Positions 42,356-50,218 of a stretch of DNA of 64,000 nucleotides are shown here, one piece after another. The notes under the pieces are model-generated. The model was not told the origin of the DNA and made no database searches. It worked only from the letters and a program-made list of their open reading frames with translations. The DNA comes from Phytoactinopolyspora alkaliphila. GTDB taxonomy: Bacteria; Actinomycetota; Actinomycetes; Jiangellales; Jiangellaceae. Both the position numbers and the translations under genes were made by a program. The stretch's first letter is position 1. The number at the start of each line of letters is the position of its first letter. Where the stretch lies: the NCBI RefSeq assembly GCF_010550695.1, contig NZ_JAAGOB010000018.1, positions 1 through 64,000 on the forward strand, written 5' to 3'.

Positions 42356-42928
42356 TCATGTGCGCTCGTAGACGACGAACACGAGGCCGTCGTCGTACAC
42401 CCGGCTGCGCGCAGGCTGGAAGCGCTGCGGCGCGAACCGCGCGCCACCGAAGAGAGACATCCCGGCTCCGGCGACCACCGGATAGATCTTCACGTGCAGT
42501 TCGTCGATCTCCGGACGCAGGACACCCGCCAGTTCCGAACCTCCGCACAACCAGATGTCCAGCCCGCTCTCCTGTTTGAGTTCGCGAACCTTGGCTACCG
42601 GATCGGACCCGACCAGCTCCACGGTGGGGTCCGGACTAGAGGTCATCGTGCGGCTGAACACGTAGTGCCTCAGATGCGGGTACGCGTTGGTGATTCCTTC
42701 ACGCAGGCCGACTTCGTAGGCGCCGCGGCCCTCCAACACCGTGTCGATGCTCCGGTTGGCCGGGTCGACGCCCAAGGCCTGTCGAGCATGCACCGGTATC
42801 GTCTCCGGATACTCTTCGAGGAGCTGGTTCGAGTGCTCGCCGTTGGTCCCGTAGAAGTCGTACGACCCATCCGGCCCGGCGATAAAGCCGTCAATCGTGC
42901 TGGCGACGTAATAGATCAGCTTTCGCAT
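42356..42928 (-). CDS. Dihydrofolate-reductase family (RibD C-terminal-like) protein
   Basis: 190 residues: MRKLIYYVASTIDGFIAGPD, LEGRGAYEVGLREG, WLCGGSELAGVLRPEIDELH and KIYPVVAGAGMSLFGG. This is the YyaP/YwjB-type reductase fold; members are seldom shown to be true DHFRs and may reduce other pteridines or flavin-pathway compounds. AAGGAG precedes the ATG. Divergent from a TetR gene with a shared operator-like sequence. Confidence 0.88.
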   Translation of the reverse strand: MRKLIYYVASTIDGFIAGPDGSYDFYGTNGEHSNQLLEEYPETIPVHARQALGVDPANRSIDTVLEGRGAYEVGLREGITNAYPHLRHYVFSRTMTSSPDPTVELVGSDPVAKVRELKQESGLDIWLCGGSELAGVLRPEIDELHVKIYPVVAGAGMSLFGGARFAPQRFQPARSRVYDDGLVFVVYERT

Positions 42929-42958
42929 GCCACTCTCCTTGCTCCTCGTGGAACGACT

Positions 42959-42994
42959 AACCACTCCATATATAGTACTTCGTATGTAGTGGTT
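42959..42994. promoter_or_regulatory. Inverted repeat between the DHFR-like and TetR genes
   Basis: AACCACT (42959-42965) and AGTGGTT (42988-42994) flank TATAGT (42971-42976), a plausible -10 for the TetR gene. A TetR dimer or pair of dimers bound here would control both divergent genes. Confidence 0.6.
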
Positions 42995-43022
42995 GCAACT
43001 GCAGAGCGACGACGGAGGCACG

Positions 43023-43598
43023 ATGGCGCACAATCCCGAACGGCGGACGGCCCTGGTCGACGCGGCGATCGAGGTCCTCGCCCGGCAGGGCGCTCGCGGC
43101 CTGACCTTCCGCGCCGTGGATGCCGAGGCCGGGGTACCCAAGGGGACAGCGTCGAACTACTTCACCAGCCGTGACGATCTGATCGGCCAAGTGGCCCGTC
43201 ACATCCACGTCCGGCTCGGCCCGGATGCCCAGGAGCTCGAAGCGGCCGAGAACGCACCTCGCACCCGGGACGCACTCCCCGCGGTGCTGACCGCCCTCTA
43301 TCAGCGCGTCACCCGGGAACGCACGGGCTATCTGGCGCTTCTGGAGCTTCGACTCGAAGCCACCCGCCGCCCAGAAGTGCGGGAGATCCTCACCGAGGCG
43401 ATCCGCGCCAACCTGCAGCGCGACATCGACTACCACCTCGCCTCCGGCCGCCCCGGGGATGACACCACAGTCGTGGTCCTCTACCTCTCGTTGAGCTGGC
43501 TCATCGTCGAGGACCTGACCCTGCCCGGCGTGCTGGCCGACTACCCTCCCGAGCACATGGTGAAGGTTCTCACCGGCCTGCTCGTCCCGCCGGACTGA
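43023..43598 (+). CDS. TetR family transcriptional regulator
   Basis: 191 residues. HTH in ERRTALVDAAIEVLARQGAR, LTFRAVDAEAGVPKGTAS and NYFTSRDDLIGQVARHI; the C-terminal half is the usual ligand-binding helical domain with VVVLYLSLSWLIVEDLTLPG. GGAGG precedes the ATG. Divergent from the DHFR-like gene, which it most likely represses. Confidence 0.88.
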   Translation: MAHNPERRTALVDAAIEVLARQGARGLTFRAVDAEAGVPKGTASNYFTSRDDLIGQVARHIHVRLGPDAQELEAAENAPRTRDALPAVLTALYQRVTRERTGYLALLELRLEATRRPEVREILTEAIRANLQRDIDYHLASGRPGDDTTVVVLYLSLSWLIVEDLTLPGVLADYPPEHMVKVLTGLLVPPD

Positions 43599-43673
43599 GC
43601 CCCCGGCATGCACTCAATCGCGCCGTCTGACCTGGTGCGTAAGTGCACGGGCACGCATGCGAAGCTATGCCAC

Positions 43674-44837
43674 ATGGACCACCTCGAGATCGATATCGAC
43701 TACATGCGCAACGTGCTCCTCGAACTGTTGCGCACGCCCAGCCCCTCCGGCCGCACGGACGCCGTCATGCAGATCATCGGCGACCGTCTCGCGGAACTTG
43801 GGCTGCCCATCGAGATCACCCGCCGCGGGGTTCTTCGGGTCACCCTGCCGGGCGAATCCCACGACGCCAGCCGCGCCGTGGTGGTCCACGCCGACACGAT
43901 CGGGTGCATGGTCAAGAGGCTGAAGGAGAACGGGCGCCTGGAGGTGGTGCCCATCGGCACGCACAGCGCACGCTTCGCCGAGGGTGCTCAGGTCACCGTC
44001 TTCGTGGACGATCTCACCCAGATCTACACCGGAACCGTGCTGCCCCTCATGTCCAGCGGCCACAACTTCGGCGAAGCCGTCGACACCCAGGGAGTGGGCT
44101 GGCACCAGGTCGAGATCCGCATCGACGAGGATGTGGCCACCCGCGAGGACCTGATCGAGCTGGGCCTGCGCGTAGGTGACTTCGTCGCTCTCGACGCCGC
44201 GCCGCAGATCACTCCGAACGGCTACGTCAAGTCACGCCACCTGGACGACAAAGCCGGCGTCGCCGCCTGTCTTGCTGCCGTCAAAGCGCTCGTCGAGCAC
44301 GGCGCGGTGCTCCCGGTCACCGCCTACCTGCTCGTGACCATCGGCGAGGAGGTCGGCATGGGGGCCACTCACGGCCTCGACGACCGGGTGGCCGAGCTGG
44401 TGGCGGTCGACAACGCCGTGGTCAGTCCTGGCCAGGAGTCCCGTGAAGACACGGTGAACATCGCGATGCTGGACTCCACCGGCCCGTTCGACTATCACCT
44501 CACCCGCCGGCTCATCCGGCTCTGCCAGGAACACGATCTCCCCCACCGCCGCGATGTCTACCGCTTCTACCGGTCCGACGCCGCTCCCGCGATCGAGTCC
44601 GGCATGGAGGCGCGTACTGCCTTGATCGGCTTCGGCGTGGAATCGAGTCACGGTCATGAGCGCACACACCTGGACGGTGTACGACGAGTGGCCGAACTGC
44701 TCACCATCTACCTGTCCAGCCCACTGACGTTCACGGACTGGGACGAAGACCCCACCGGCAAGCTGGAGGACTTCCCGAGCCACAGCGTGCAGCCGGCGGA
44801 GCCCGAGCCGGAGGCGACTCCTGGGCGACACGGCTGA
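43674..44837 (+). CDS. M42-family peptidase of the NAGGN osmolyte system
   Basis: 387 residues. Co-catalytic metal-site motifs of M42 aminopeptidases: VVHADTIGCM, SRHLDDKAGVAACL, TIGEEVGMGATHG and FGVESSHGHERTHLDG. The overall pattern (ITPNGYVKSRHLDDKAGV, YRSDAAPAIESGMEARTAL) agrees with the group described as the NAGGN-system M42 peptidase. That group is usually next to asnO-ngg; here it is 6.6 kb downstream. It likely breaks down or trims the osmolyte. Upstream in-frame codons are not conserved, so I start at ATG 43674. Confidence 0.85.
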   Translation: MDHLEIDIDYMRNVLLELLRTPSPSGRTDAVMQIIGDRLAELGLPIEITRRGVLRVTLPGESHDASRAVVVHADTIGCMVKRLKENGRLEVVPIGTHSARFAEGAQVTVFVDDLTQIYTGTVLPLMSSGHNFGEAVDTQGVGWHQVEIRIDEDVATREDLIELGLRVGDFVALDAAPQITPNGYVKSRHLDDKAGVAACLAAVKALVEHGAVLPVTAYLLVTIGEEVGMGATHGLDDRVAELVAVDNAVVSPGQESREDTVNIAMLDSTGPFDYHLTRRLIRLCQEHDLPHRRDVYRFYRSDAAPAIESGMEARTALIGFGVESSHGHERTHLDGVRRVAELLTIYLSSPLTFTDWDEDPTGKLEDFPSHSVQPAEPEPEATPGRHG

Positions 44838-44895
44838 GCGCGGCAGACCGAAGGAGGAGCGCGGCCTCGCGCGGCGCCGGATGAGCGCGGGCGGC

Positions 44896-45057
44896 GGCTC
44901 AGTCGGCCCAGGAGGCTCAGTCGGCCCAGGGGCCGGCTCAGTCGGCCCAGGGGCCGGCTCAGTCGGCCCAGGGGCCGGCTCAGTCGGCCCAGGAGGCTCA
45001 GTCTCAGTCGGCCCAGGGGCCAGCTCTGTCGGCCCCCGTGGCTCAGTCGGCCTGGCC
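44896..45057 (-). repeat. 18/21-bp tandem repeat overlapping the plsC stop codon
   Basis: Eight units built on GGCTCAGTCGGCCCAGG(GGCC), 18, 21 or 27 bp long. The rightmost unit (45040-45057) contains the plsC stop codon, so the array looks like repeated copying of the gene end. Every unit carries the same TCA, a TGA in the gene's direction. Confidence 0.9.
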
Positions 45058-45756
45058 GGCCTTCTTCTCCCTCTGCTCGGAAGCGAGCTTCGCTTTCACG
45101 CTCGCCGCGTACTGGTCCACGTACTCCTGGCCGGACAGCTCCATCAACGCGTACATGACTTCGTCGGTGACGGAGCGCAGCACGTAACGGTCTCGTTCCA
45201 TGCCCTCGTACCGGCTGAAGTCCAGCGGCTCGCCGAACCGCACGCCGGGCCGCATCCGCTTCGGGATCAGCCGGCCGGCGGGCTGCATCTCGGCGGTACC
45301 GATCATCACGACCGGGATGACCGGCACCTTCGCCTCGAGCGCCATCCTGGCCACGCCGGTCTTGCCCCGGTACAAGCGGCCGTCGGGCGAACGCGTGCCC
45401 TCCGGGTAGATGCCGAGCAGGTTGCCGTCGCTGAGTACTTGCAGGGCGGTGCGCACTGCCGGCTCGCTGGCATGGCCACCAGAGCGGTCGACGGGGACGT
45501 TTCCGGTGCCGCCGAAGAAGGCGCGCTTGAACATGCCCTTCAGGCCCGGCTGGGTGAAGTAGTCGCTCTTGGCGAGAAACGTCACCTTGCGTTCCAGCAC
45601 GAGCGGCATGAAGAACGAGTCGACGACTGTGAGGTGGTTGCCCGCGAGGATCGCGGGACCCGTCTTGGGCACGTGCTCGGTTCCCTCGGCCCACGGCCGG
45701 TAGTACACCCGGAGCAGCGGACCCAGGAAGACCTTCTTGAGCAGCCAGTAGAGCAC
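45043..45756 (-). CDS. plsC: 1-acyl-sn-glycerol-3-phosphate acyltransferase
   Basis: Membrane-associated acyltransferase of phospholipid synthesis. 237 residues: N-terminal hydrophobic segment, NHLTVVD (HxxxxD catalytic motif), TGNVPVDRSGG, GIYPEGTRSPDGRLYRGKTG and VPVIPVVMIGTAEMQPAG. The ATG start is typical (LYWLLKKVFLGPLLRVYYRP). PlsC paralogues are common, so the exact acyl acceptor is open. It is divergent from the esterase gene; its 3' end carries the tandem repeat. Confidence 0.92.
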   Translation of the reverse strand: MLYWLLKKVFLGPLLRVYYRPWAEGTEHVPKTGPAILAGNHLTVVDSFFMPLVLERKVTFLAKSDYFTQPGLKGMFKRAFFGGTGNVPVDRSGGHASEPAVRTALQVLSDGNLLGIYPEGTRSPDGRLYRGKTGVARMALEAKVPVIPVVMIGTAEMQPAGRLIPKRMRPGVRFGEPLDFSRYEGMERDRYVLRSVTDEVMYALMELSGQEYVDQYAASVKAKLASEQREKKAGQAD

Positions 45757-45910
45757 GTCCGAACCCTACAACGACGACCGCCGGACGCGCGCGGGCGCAG
45801 CGGCTCGCCAGCATGATCAACAGCAATGTTCCACGTCAGCCGGTCAGTCCGGCCAGAGTGCTCACCCGCCGGGGTTCGCCGCGAGCATTCGTGCCACCGA
45901 TCGTGGGATC

Positions 45911-46696
45911 ATGGGCACCATGCACCCCGCGACCCGGCCGTTCCACCACCAAGGCGGCCGCGTCGGCGTCCTGCTGTGTCACGGCCTCACCGGATCGCCC
46001 GCATCGATGCGCCCGTGGGCCGACCGACTGGCTGCCGAGGGCTATACCGTTGATCTCCCGCTGCTGCCCGGCCACGGACGCAGCTGGCAAGCGATGAACC
46101 TGACGCGCTGGCCGGACTGGTATCACCGCGTCGAACGTTCGCTGCTCCATCTGGCCGACCGTTGCGACGAGGTCGTCGTCGCCGGCCTGTCGATGGGCGG
46201 ATGCCTGGCGCTGCGTCTCGCACAGGAGCACGGCACGGCGGTCCGTGGACTGGTTCTGGTCAATCCGGCCGTCGCCAGCGCTGATCGCCGGCTCCTCGCC
46301 CTCCCGGTGCTGCGGCACCTGTCGCCCTCCGTCGCCGGGCTGGCGAACGACATCGCCCAGCCTGGACAGGACGAGCACGCGTACAGTCGCACTCCCCTGC
46401 ACGCCTTGCACTCCTTCACGCGACTCTGGAAGATTGTGCGCGCGGACATGCCCCGGGTCCATCAGCCGTTGCTGCTCATGCGAAGCGCCCAGGACCACGT
46501 CGTGGACGGCAGCGGTGCGCCGGTCATCCTTTCCGGCGTATCCTCGTCAGACGTCACCGAAGTGGTGCTCAACCGCAGCTATCACGTCGCCACCCTGGAC
46601 TACGACGCCGAGACGATCTTCACGACGGCCGGCGCGTTCATCGAGCGGATCACGGCGCGCACCTCGGTCGGTCTGACGGCGGGGGGCAGCGGATGA
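45911..46696 (+). CDS. Alpha/beta-hydrolase, carboxylesterase-like
   Basis: 261 residues; VGVLLCHGLTGSPASMRPWA at the oxyanion loop, nucleophile in VAGLSMGGCLAL, acid in RSAQDHVV and His in NRSYHVATLD. This is the Est30-like carboxylesterase/monoacylglycerol lipase group, often beside plsC in actinobacteria, which suggests lipid turnover. An internal ATG at 45920 is an alternative start. Confidence 0.88.
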   Translation: MGTMHPATRPFHHQGGRVGVLLCHGLTGSPASMRPWADRLAAEGYTVDLPLLPGHGRSWQAMNLTRWPDWYHRVERSLLHLADRCDEVVVAGLSMGGCLALRLAQEHGTAVRGLVLVNPAVASADRRLLALPVLRHLSPSVAGLANDIAQPGQDEHAYSRTPLHALHSFTRLWKIVRADMPRVHQPLLLMRSAQDHVVDGSGAPVILSGVSSSDVTEVVLNRSYHVATLDYDAETIFTTAGAFIERITARTSVGLTAGGSG

Positions 46697-46757
46697 CCGG
46701 CCGCCGCCCGGAAGGGCAAGGACACACCCGGGTGCCAAGAGGAGGTGTCGGTCACCG

Positions 46758-47267
46758 ATGAACGCGGGCCGCGACGACGACAAGACCTGGGCCGAACTGG
46801 TCGACGCGTTCAACGCCGAACCGGCGCCGGACGATCCACCGCGCAGCTGGCCGGCGATCGAGGACGTCGAGCCGGACGATCGGGCGCCCTACGGAGAATT
46901 CACCGATCCCTATCACACCGCGTCCTACCTACCGGGCGAATCCGCCGCCGGAGCCCTCGCCGGAGCGCCCCAGCCGGCCTCCGCCGAGTCCGAGCTGGGC
47001 GCCGGTCAGGACGGATTCGCCGAGGACGACCACTTCGTGCCCCCCGTTCCTCCGCCCATCCCCCGCGGTGACCGGGTCACTCGCTGGGCGTGGACCGGAA
47101 TGGCCGCCGCGCCGTCGGTCCTCTTGCTGTCCACCATCACCCGATGGTCTCCGCCCGACGGTCTGATGATGGTGCTGATCGGAGGGTTCATCGCCGGTTT
47201 CGGCACGCTGGTCTCGCGGATGCGCGGGCGCAACCCGCACGACCCCGACAACGGCGCCATCGTCTGA
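46758..47267 (+). CDS. Actinobacterial membrane protein, two helices, unknown function
   Basis: 169 residues. The first 100 are acidic and disordered, ending in DHFVPPVPPPIPRGD, followed by two hydrophobic helices (about 109-130 and 133-152) and a short basic tail. The HFVPPxPPP segment followed by two helices is a pattern I recall from conserved actinobacterial proteins of unknown function in this neighbourhood. ATG with GGAGG upstream, 61 bp after the esterase gene. Confidence 0.72.
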   Translation: MNAGRDDDKTWAELVDAFNAEPAPDDPPRSWPAIEDVEPDDRAPYGEFTDPYHTASYLPGESAAGALAGAPQPASAESELGAGQDGFAEDDHFVPPVPPPIPRGDRVTRWAWTGMAAAPSVLLLSTITRWSPPDGLMMVLIGGFIAGFGTLVSRMRGRNPHDPDNGAIV

Positions 47268-47283
47268 CCGCCCGGCACCGCCC

Positions 47284-48003
47284 TCAGCTCGGAAGCACGA
47301 GGTCCACGACCACCGGCCGATGATCGCTCGCCGCTTGAACCAGCGATGAGTCGAGCACCTGGTAGGACGTCACCTCGGCCGGCCCACGCACGAAGACACC
47401 GTCGATGCGGTGCCGCGGCCGGGCCGAAGAGAACGTCGGCGTCGGGTCGCCTGCGCCGGCGTCCCGGTACTGCGCCGCGAGCCGGGACCAGGTAGGCGCA
47501 CGGTCGCCCTCGTTGATGTCACCGGCGACGACGGCGACCGGGACCGGCGCTCCGGTCATGGCGTCAGCCGCGAGGCCAGGCGGGCGGATCAGGCGGTTCA
47601 TCAATCCGGTGATATCGGTGAGGTGCCGCGCCCGCTCGGCCGGATCCAGGCCGAGGTGCACCGACGCCACACCGAAATGAGCCGGTCCCTTCGCGAGCGA
47701 AGCGAGGACCACGCCACGGCGGGTGAGCCCGGGCGTGCGGCGCAGCCGGTGTTCCTGCACGTCCCGGATGTCCACTCGGATGGCGGTGAACAGCGCCGTT
47801 CCACCGGACGTCCCGCCGCCACCGGCGTACAGCAGATGGGAACGCCGCGCCAACGCCGCACACCGCCCCCGCCAGGCCAGCCGCTTCGGCGCTTCTTGCA
47901 GGCAGACGACATCCGGATCGAGATCGCGCAGGATCTGAGCCACCGCGCCGGCGTCGTCGCGCAGGCTCCGCACGTTGTAGGTCACCAAACGCAGTTGAGT
48001 CAC
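47284..48003 (-). CDS. Endonuclease/exonuclease/phosphatase family protein
   Basis: 239 residues: LRLVTYNVRSL, DPDVVCLQEAP (metal Glu), GVASVHLGLDP, VVAGDINEGDRAPTW (Asp/Asn catalytic pair), HRIDGVFV and SDHRPVVVDL. Acts on phosphodiester or phosphomonoester bonds; whether DNA, lipid or nucleotide cannot be said. No signal peptide with the GTG start at 48003. Same strand as and 17 bp after glk. Confidence 0.88.
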   Translation of the reverse strand: MTQLRLVTYNVRSLRDDAGAVAQILRDLDPDVVCLQEAPKRLAWRGRCAALARRSHLLYAGGGGTSGGTALFTAIRVDIRDVQEHRLRRTPGLTRRGVVLASLAKGPAHFGVASVHLGLDPAERARHLTDITGLMNRLIRPPGLAADAMTGAPVPVAVVAGDINEGDRAPTWSRLAAQYRDAGAGDPTPTFSSARPRHRIDGVFVRGPAEVTSYQVLDSSLVQAASDHRPVVVDLVLPS

Positions 48004-48019
48004 GAGCTCGCCCGACCTC

Positions 48020-48970
48020 TCATGTCCGGGCGAGGTCGGCGGCGCCGACGATGCCGGCGTCGTTGCCGAGGGTGGCCAGCCGGACCGTCGCGTGCGGGCG
48101 GTGCGTTCCGCCCGTGATGCTGCGCCGCATGGCGTCCTCCGCGGGATCCAGCAGCAATGGGCCGGCATCGGCCACACCACCACCGATCACGAACACCGCC
48201 GGGTCGAATACCGAAACGAGCGAGCCCATGGCGGCGCCGAGCCATCCACCGAGCTCCGCCATCAGGTGAACGGCCAGAGGGTCACCTTTCTGGGCGGCCT
48301 CGGTGACCATCGGGCCCGTAATGCCCTCGGCCCGTCCACCAGCCATGTCCAGAAGCATCGCCGGAGAACCGGGGAAAGCTGCTGACCCGCTGGCGGCCGC
48401 GCGGGCGTTGCGGACCAGCGCGCTGCCACTCGCGTATGCCTCCAGGCAACCCCGCAGCCCGCAGCCGCAGTACTGCCCGTCCGGCACGATACGCAGGTGA
48501 CCCAGTTCGCCGGCGATCCCGTTGGCGCCGCGATACATCGCGCCGTCCAGGACGACGGCACCGCCCACTCCAGTGCCGATGGTCAGCAAGACCATGTCGT
48601 TGACGTCCTCGGCGGCACCGAAGCGGAACTCCGCCCAGGCCGCCGCGTTGGCATCGTTCTCGACGACCACGGGAAGCCCGGTGGCGGCGGCCACCTGGTC
48701 CCGCAGCGGCAGATCACGCCAGGCGAGGTTCGGGGCGAACATCACCCGTGAGCGCCCGGCGTCGATGAATCCGGCCGAGCCCACGCCCACGATCTCGACG
48801 TCGTGTTCAGCCGCGAGTTCACGGGTGACGCTCACGATGGCCTCGACGATGGCCGGCGCGTCCTTCGATGGGGTGTCCCGCCGGGTGCGGGCGATGATCG
48901 CGCCCTTCTCGTCTACGACCCCGGCAGCGATCTTTGTGCCGCCGACGTCGACACCGACGCTGAGGCTCAC
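48020..48970 (-). CDS. glk: ROK-family glucokinase
   Basis: Phosphorylates glucose with ATP (some actinobacterial forms also use polyphosphate). 316 residues: VGVDVGGTKIAAGVVD phosphate loop, VENDANAAAWAEFRFGA, TIGTGVGGAVVLDG, ELGHLRIVPDG and the zinc motif CGCGLRGCLEAYASG. GTG start overlaps the stop of the upstream SRPBCC gene (GTGA). The Glk of Streptomyces, central to carbon repression, has the same design. Confidence 0.93.
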   Translation of the reverse strand: MSLSVGVDVGGTKIAAGVVDEKGAIIARTRRDTPSKDAPAIVEAIVSVTRELAAEHDVEIVGVGSAGFIDAGRSRVMFAPNLAWRDLPLRDQVAAATGLPVVVENDANAAAWAEFRFGAAEDVNDMVLLTIGTGVGGAVVLDGAMYRGANGIAGELGHLRIVPDGQYCGCGLRGCLEAYASGSALVRNARAAASGSAAFPGSPAMLLDMAGGRAEGITGPMVTEAAQKGDPLAVHLMAELGGWLGAAMGSLVSVFDPAVFVIGGGVADAGPLLLDPAEDAMRRSITGGTHRPHATVRLATLGNDAGIVGAADLART

Positions 48971-49413
48971 GGCTCGGTCCTGCTCTCCACCCGTTTCTTC
49001 AACTCCTTCAGTGCGGTGTCGATGATCACTTTCTCCGCCTTGCGCTTCATCAGCCCGAGCAGAGGTATCGATACGTCGACGGTCAGCTGGTACGTGACCT
49101 CGGTCTGCTCACCGGCGGCAGCGAGCCGGTAGGAACCCTCGAGCGCCTTGATCAGGCCGCCCTCCACCAGGCTCCACCGGACCTCGTCGTCGCCGTCCCA
49201 CTCGTACGAAAGCGTGTAGGTGTCCTTGATCGGACCCGCGTCCAGGATGAACCTCGCCTCGGCCGGGCGGCCGTCGTCCTCGTTGACGGAGAGCACGTCG
49301 ACCTGCCGGACGGATGCCGTCCACTCCGGATACGACTCGAGATCGGCGATCACAGCCATCACGTCGGCAGCGGGTGCAGCGACGACGATGCTCGAGGTGG
49401 TCTGCGAAGACAT
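48967..49413 (-). CDS. SRPBCC-fold (polyketide cyclase/START-like) protein
   Basis: 148 residues: SSIVVAAPAADVMAVIADLE, YPEWTASVRQVDVL, DTYTLSYEWDGDDEVRWSLV, TEVTYQLTVDVSIPLLGLM. The helix-grip fold binds hydrophobic ligands in a pocket; no catalytic assignment. The start ATG at 49413 is chosen because the frame upstream runs through repeat DNA. Overlaps glk by four bases, so co-transcribed with it. Confidence 0.85.
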   Translation of the reverse strand: MSSQTTSSIVVAAPAADVMAVIADLESYPEWTASVRQVDVLSVNEDDGRPAEARFILDAGPIKDTYTLSYEWDGDDEVRWSLVEGGLIKALEGSYRLAAAGEQTEVTYQLTVDVSIPLLGLMKRKAEKVIIDTALKELKKRVESRTEP

Positions 49414-49426
49414 GAGCCCAACCCTA

Positions 49427-49581
49427 GTGGGTTGTGCGCAAGTCCGGCGACGACGGTGGGTGCCCGTGCGTTCTGCGGGCACCCACCCGAGGAGCCGGAG
49501 CCGACCCCTTGTGCACAACCCACCATCCGAACCAGCCCGTGGGTTGTGCGCAAGTCCGGCGACGACGGTGGGTGCCCGTGC
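49427..49581 (+). repeat. Pair of 43-bp direct repeats with internal hairpins
   Basis: Identical 43-bp copies at 49427-49469 and 49539-49581. The first forms a perfect 12-bp hairpin with 49477-49488 (GGTGGGTGCCCG and complement, 9-nt loop). An inverted partial copy (CTTGTGCACAACCCAC, 49509-49524) lies between them. The block fills the promoter region of the SRPBCC-glk operon. Confidence 0.88.
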
Positions 49582-49586
49582 CTCTC

Positions 49587-49686
49587 CCTTCCGAATGATC
49601 ATGTAAACCATGCGTTCTCGTGCTTCACCATGCCTGCAGCCCTGGTATCGCACGAGAAAACATGGTTTACATGATCATTCGGAAGG
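49587..49686. repeat. Degenerate copy of the large palindrome
   Basis: 100-bp inverted repeat sharing its outer half and CTGCAG centre with the perfect palindrome at 42239-42326. The arms match over the outer 26 bp (from CCTTCCGAATGATC) and decay towards the centre. The stop codon of the upstream SRPBCC gene is the TGA of GAATGATC, the same position in the element as in the other copy. Confidence 0.88.
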
Positions 49687-50148
49687 CGGTGGGGCCTTCT
49701 GCGGCGCGAGGCGTTCACGGCGGGCCAGAGAACCACGCTCGCGCCCGGCGTCTCCCGGCCGGGGCGTGCCGACGGCGCGGCCGGCTTCGAGGGCGTCTTT
49801 CAGGGCGTGGAGCCGCGACTTGTAAGCCGTCACGTACGACGCGGTGAGCCGCCCCGGATCGATACGCCGCCGGCCCAGCGGACCGCCCGGACGCGCCGGC
49901 TCGGCGCGCAGCATCCAGTGGACCCGTACGCCGTCGCCCCACGGCTGCAGCCAGATCTCGGCGGTTCCCACCAGCTCTCCGTCGACCGACCAGCGCACGC
50001 CTTCGTCGCCCCGGTCTTCGGTCACGGCGATACGCAGCCGCGGCCACCACCCTTGCCACAGGGCCGGATCGCGGAAGCGCGCAGCCACCTCCGACGGCTC
50101 CGCCACCACGAAGCTCTCGTCCATCACATCGACGGCGGGACGGTTCAC
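49675..50148 (-). CDS. SRPBCC-fold protein
   Basis: 157 residues: VDVMDESFVVAEPSEVAARF, LWQGWWPRLRIAVTEDRGDE, VRWSVDGELVGTAEIWLQPW and the closing helix TASYVTAYKSRLHALKDALE, the helix-grip pattern also seen in the next gene. The start is uncertain between GTG 50148 and ATG 50124; the first is closer to what I recall of homologues. The last three codons lie in the palindrome. Probably linked to lipid or polyketide binding like its neighbour; unproved. Confidence 0.8.
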   Translation of the reverse strand: MNRPAVDVMDESFVVAEPSEVAARFRDPALWQGWWPRLRIAVTEDRGDEGVRWSVDGELVGTAEIWLQPWGDGVRVHWMLRAEPARPGGPLGRRRIDPGRLTASYVTAYKSRLHALKDALEAGRAVGTPRPGDAGRERGSLARRERLAPQKAPPPSE

Positions 50149-50218
50149 GGCGGCAAGACTAACGCCGCGCTCGTTTCGGCACGCCATTTCCGATCAACAT
50201 GGGGCACACTTATCCGTT

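Noticed and set aside
44896-45057. CRISPR array
   Set aside because: The units are contiguous tandem copies with no unique spacers, and no cas gene is present.
42239-49686. Insertion-sequence ends bracketing a transposon
   Set aside because: The two palindromes share sequence, but no transposase or integrase lies between them and the 7.3 kb contains ordinary metabolic genes in normal order.
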